NCBI GenBank assembly: GCA_017434895.1
Contig: JAFSGB010000031.1
Span: 1 to 64,000, forward strand
DNA from: Clostridia bacterium
GTDB taxonomy: Bacteria; Bacillota; Clostridia; Oscillospirales; Acutalibacteraceae
Direction: 5' to 3'
DNA: 64,000 nt
Position numbers and translations under genes: made by a program. Within the stretch, counting starts at the first letter, position 1. Every line of letters begins with the position of its first letter. Positions 61,914-64,000 of this stretch are shown one piece after another. The notes beneath the pieces were generated by a model. That model did no database searches. It was not told the DNA's origin and saw nothing but the letters and a program-made list of their open reading frames with translations.

Positions 61914-61914
61914 T

Positions 61915-64000
61915 ATGAGCTTTGTTGAAATTATTAACACAATTTTTATAGGCCCAATAAAGCTTTTATTTGAAATTATATTCTCCTTTGTAAATGACAG
62001 AATCAACAATCCCGGATATTCTATAATTTTTTTAAGTCTGGCAATTAATATTTTGGTTTTGCCCTTATATATGCGTGCAGATGTTATGCAGAAAAAAGCA
62101 CAGGAAACCGAAAAACGCTTGAGTGACGGTATAAAGCACATCAAAAAGAGCTTTATGGGCGACGAAAAAATGATGATTTTGCAGACCTACTACCGTCAAA
62201 ATAATTATTCACCGTTTTCGGCTTTGAGCGGGTCGGCTTCACTTGTTTTACAAATCCCGTTTTTTATGGCGGCGGTGCAGGTGCTTTCTAATATCCCTGT
62301 TTTAGAGGGTGCTAAACTTGGACCTATTTCTAATCTCGGTGCACCTGACGGACTGCTTGTAATAGGCGGTATAAGCATTAATTTACTGCCGATTTTAATG
62401 ACTCTTGTTAACTTTGTTTCGAGTGCGATTTTTTCTAAGGATGCACCATTTAAAACTAAGATACAGCTTTATGTAATGGCATTGTTTTTCTTGGTTTTCC
62501 TTTACAAATATCCCTCCGGCTTGGTTTTCTATTGGCTTTTAAATAACGTATTTTCACTCGTAAAAACTATGTTCTATAAGCTTAAAAACCCGAAAAGAGT
62601 TTTAAGCATACTTTTGTCGGTAATCGGTGTAGGTATTTCTGTTATTCCTTTTATTGCCGGTATAGACGGAATAAAGCTAAGAGCTTTGTTTTTCGCTGTG
62701 GCAGTTTTACTGCAAATTCCATTGGTTTTCCCGAGGGTGAAATCTAAAATCAATATTAAGCTTAAGGAAGGCAAGCCAAACGGCAAGCTTTTTACCCTTT
62801 GCTCACTGTTTTTAACTACCTTTATCGGTCTTTTTATCCCCGCAACAATTGTTGCGGCTTCTCCGCAAGAGTTCATTAATGTTGATAATTTTTACAATCC
62901 GATATGGTATGTTGTAAGTGCACTCTGCTTGGCGGCCGGAACATTTTTGATATGGTTCAGAATTTTCCACTGGTTGGCCAGTGATAAAGCAAAGGCCATT
63001 TTTGATAAGGGTATGCTGATTCTCTGCGGAATTGCAGTTATCAACTATATGTTTTTTGGCACAAATCTTGGTAATTTAGCAACAAATCTGCGTTTTACTG
63101 AAAATGATGTAGTATTTTCACCGACACAGCAGTTAATTAACATTGCAGTTTTAATTGCTGTTACGGTTGCTTTGTATTTGGTTGCCACAAAGAAGGTTGT
63201 CAGATATGTTTTGCTTGCCGGTATTATTGCTTTGTCAGGAATGTCGGGACTTAATATTTCTAAGGCACAAAAGGCAATCAGTTCAGTTTATATTCCGCAA
63301 GAAACCGATTCACAAAATCCTGAATTTGAATTCAGTAAAAACGGTAAAAATGTTGTTGTTATGATGCTTGACAGGGCACAAAGCGTATATGTTCCGTATA
63401 TTATGAATGAACGGCCCGAGCTTAAAAAGCAGTTCGACGGTTTTGTTAATTACAGCAATACATTATCCTATGGAGTAGTAACCAATATCGCCGTTCCTGC
63501 ACTTTTAGGAGGTTATGAATATACTCCGGTTGAATTGAATAAGCGTGATAACGAAAGTCTAGCTTCAAAGCATAATGAGGCACATTTGCTTATGCCGAAA
63601 TTATTCGCCGATAATGGCTTTAATGTTACGGTATGCAATCCAATATATATAGATTATCAATGGATTTCCAATTTATCATTTTTTGATAAATTACCTGGAA
63701 TGAAAGCCTTTGAATCTCGTACAAATCCTGCACTCACTGCACAAAACAAGATAACAATTACTAATAATTTGAGGAATTTTTTCTGCTTTGGCTTAATGAA
63801 ATCATTACCTCTTACTGTACAAAGTACGATCTATAACAACGGGGAATACAACCAAGCGCTTGTTTCTGACGAAATTAATTACTATTCCGGTCAGATTATT
63901 GAAAGTAACAAAAAATCGGTTGGATATAATCCAGACTTTTTAAACGCTTATTCTGCATTGGAAAATTTGATTGAAAGCACAAAAATTACTGAGGATAATA
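61915..64000 (+). CDS. YidC/Oxa1 insertase domain fused to AlkP/sulfatase-type domain (partial, runs off the window)
   Basis: At least 695 codons with no stop to the window edge. ATG after AAAGGAGGAT. Residues 1-225 look like YidC: LSLAINILVLPLYMRADV (Arg54 could be the groove arginine), a cytoplasmic hairpin 60-95, and the family motif YKYPSGLVFYWLLNNVFSLVKTMFYK shape near the domain end. Then about seven more hydrophobic segments (225-450). From about 475 an extracellular AlkP-superfamily start: NVVVMMLDRAQ (metal Asp486), GFVNYSNT and a possible nucleophile Thr523 in VVTNIAVPALLGG. Plausible role: head-group transfer to an envelope polymer or lipid. The fusion is the oddest protein here. 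Confidence 0.8.
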   Translation, partial: MSFVEIINTIFIGPIKLLFEIIFSFVNDRINNPGYSIIFLSLAINILVLPLYMRADVMQKKAQETEKRLSDGIKHIKKSFMGDEKMMILQTYYRQNNYSPFSALSGSASLVLQIPFFMAAVQVLSNIPVLEGAKLGPISNLGAPDGLLVIGGISINLLPILMTLVNFVSSAIFSKDAPFKTKIQLYVMALFFLVFLYKYPSGLVFYWLLNNVFSLVKTMFYKLKNPKRVLSILLSVIGVGISVIPFIAGIDGIKLRALFFAVAVLLQIPLVFPRVKSKINIKLKEGKPNGKLFTLCSLFLTTFIGLFIPATIVAASPQEFINVDNFYNPIWYVVSALCLAAGTFLIWFRIFHWLASDKAKAIFDKGMLILCGIAVINYMFFGTNLGNLATNLRFTENDVVFSPTQQLINIAVLIAVTVALYLVATKKVVRYVLLAGIIALSGMSGLNISKAQKAISSVYIPQETDSQNPEFEFSKNGKNVVVMMLDRAQSVYVPYIMNERPELKKQFDGFVNYSNTLSYGVVTNIAVPALLGGYEYTPVELNKRDNESLASKHNEAHLLMPKLFADNGFNVTVCNPIYIDYQWISNLSFFDKLPGMKAFESRTNPALTAQNKITITNNLRNFFCFGLMKSLPLTVQSTIYNNGEYNQALVSDEINYYSGQIIESNKKSVGYNPDFLNAYSALENLIESTKITEDN

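Noticed and set aside
62574..62876. 100-aa minus-strand ORF under the YidC fusion
   Set aside because: The plus-strand frame is open from 61915 to the end with clear YidC motifs; the antisense frame has none.
1..64000. Prophage, integrative element or insertion sequence
   Set aside because: No integrase, transposase, terminase, relaxase or att-like direct repeats at the tRNA genes were found; gene order is largely housekeeping.

Overview
The window reads as chromosome of a low-GC (about 40% by eye) anaerobic, spore-forming Clostridia member, most plausibly a gut Oscillospirales/Ruminococcaceae-type bacterium. This is inferred from near-consensus sigma-A promoters with 16-17 bp spacers, AGGAGG-type ribosome binding sites, spore genes (YpeB, a SpoIVFB-like protease, a small coat-like protein), oxygen-sensitive or anaerobe-type enzymes (minimal SmsCB-type Fe-S assembly, rubrerythrin, several radical SAM proteins), a class B sortase, and a bile salt hydrolase that points to an animal gut. 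There is no phage, transposase, CRISPR or plasmid signature. Three tRNA genes (His-GTG, Ser-GGA, Ala-GGC) lie on the minus strand.

Layout. 0-3.4 kb: tRNA-His, then an amino-sugar operon: a phosphoglucosamine mutase fused to an N-terminal XRE-type helix-turn-helix, a GlmU-like hexapeptide acetyltransferase, and NagB. 3.4-6.5 kb: CapA-like protein and phosphoglucomutase. 6.5-9.5 kb (minus): YpeB, CarD, a papain-like YiiX-type hydrolase, a small coat-like protein. 9.5-10.1 kb: a non-coding stretch with a branched palindrome array and tRNA-Ser. 10.2-13.5 kb: FAD/Rieske oxidoreductase and a TetR-controlled ABC exporter. 13.6-18.4 kb: PlsC-like acyltransferase, PAP2 phosphatase, bile salt hydrolase, SmsC-SmsB, rubrerythrin. 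18.5-25 kb (minus): tRNA-Ala, a RodA/FtsW protein, RlmH, a WalJ-type MBL protein, MurA, and a sortase-LCP-surface protein cluster. 25-28 kb (minus): pnp and rpsO separated by a second hairpin array. 28-31.8 kb: TypA, an exonuclease and a PflX-like radical SAM protein. 31.8-35.2 kb (minus): YhaN-YhaO. 35.4-39.4 kb: HPr-like protein, PcrA, a membrane protein, Maf. 39.4-44.7 kb: YgiQ, a site-2 protease with a tiny partner, the TIGR03960/TIGR03936 pair. 44.7-49.8 kb: MacB-like ABC fusion and PBP1A. 49.9-57.9 kb: a long co-directional run murI-DUF1934-argS-pncB-lipoprotein-lon-engB. 57.9 kb to the end: an envelope-decoration cluster (nucleotidyltransferase-aminotransferase fusion, ornithine-cyclodeaminase-like enzyme, TagB/TagF-like transferase, and a YidC insertase fused to an AlkP/sulfatase-type domain that runs off the window).

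How the genes work together. Cell-envelope building dominates: UDP-GlcNAc supply (GlmM, GlmU-like), MurA, glutamate racemase, RodA, PBP1A, LCP protein, sortase, and the polymer cluster at the right edge. Most other genes are housekeeping (translation, RNA decay, DNA repair, proteolysis, NAD salvage). The parts most worth a second look are the HTH-GlmM fusion with a perfect 12-bp inverted repeat beside its promoter, the YidC-sulfatase fusion and its cluster, and the two arrays of paired-linker hairpins (plus a solitary copy) lying by tRNA genes and in the pnp leader. Novelty could not be tested here because no database search was possible.
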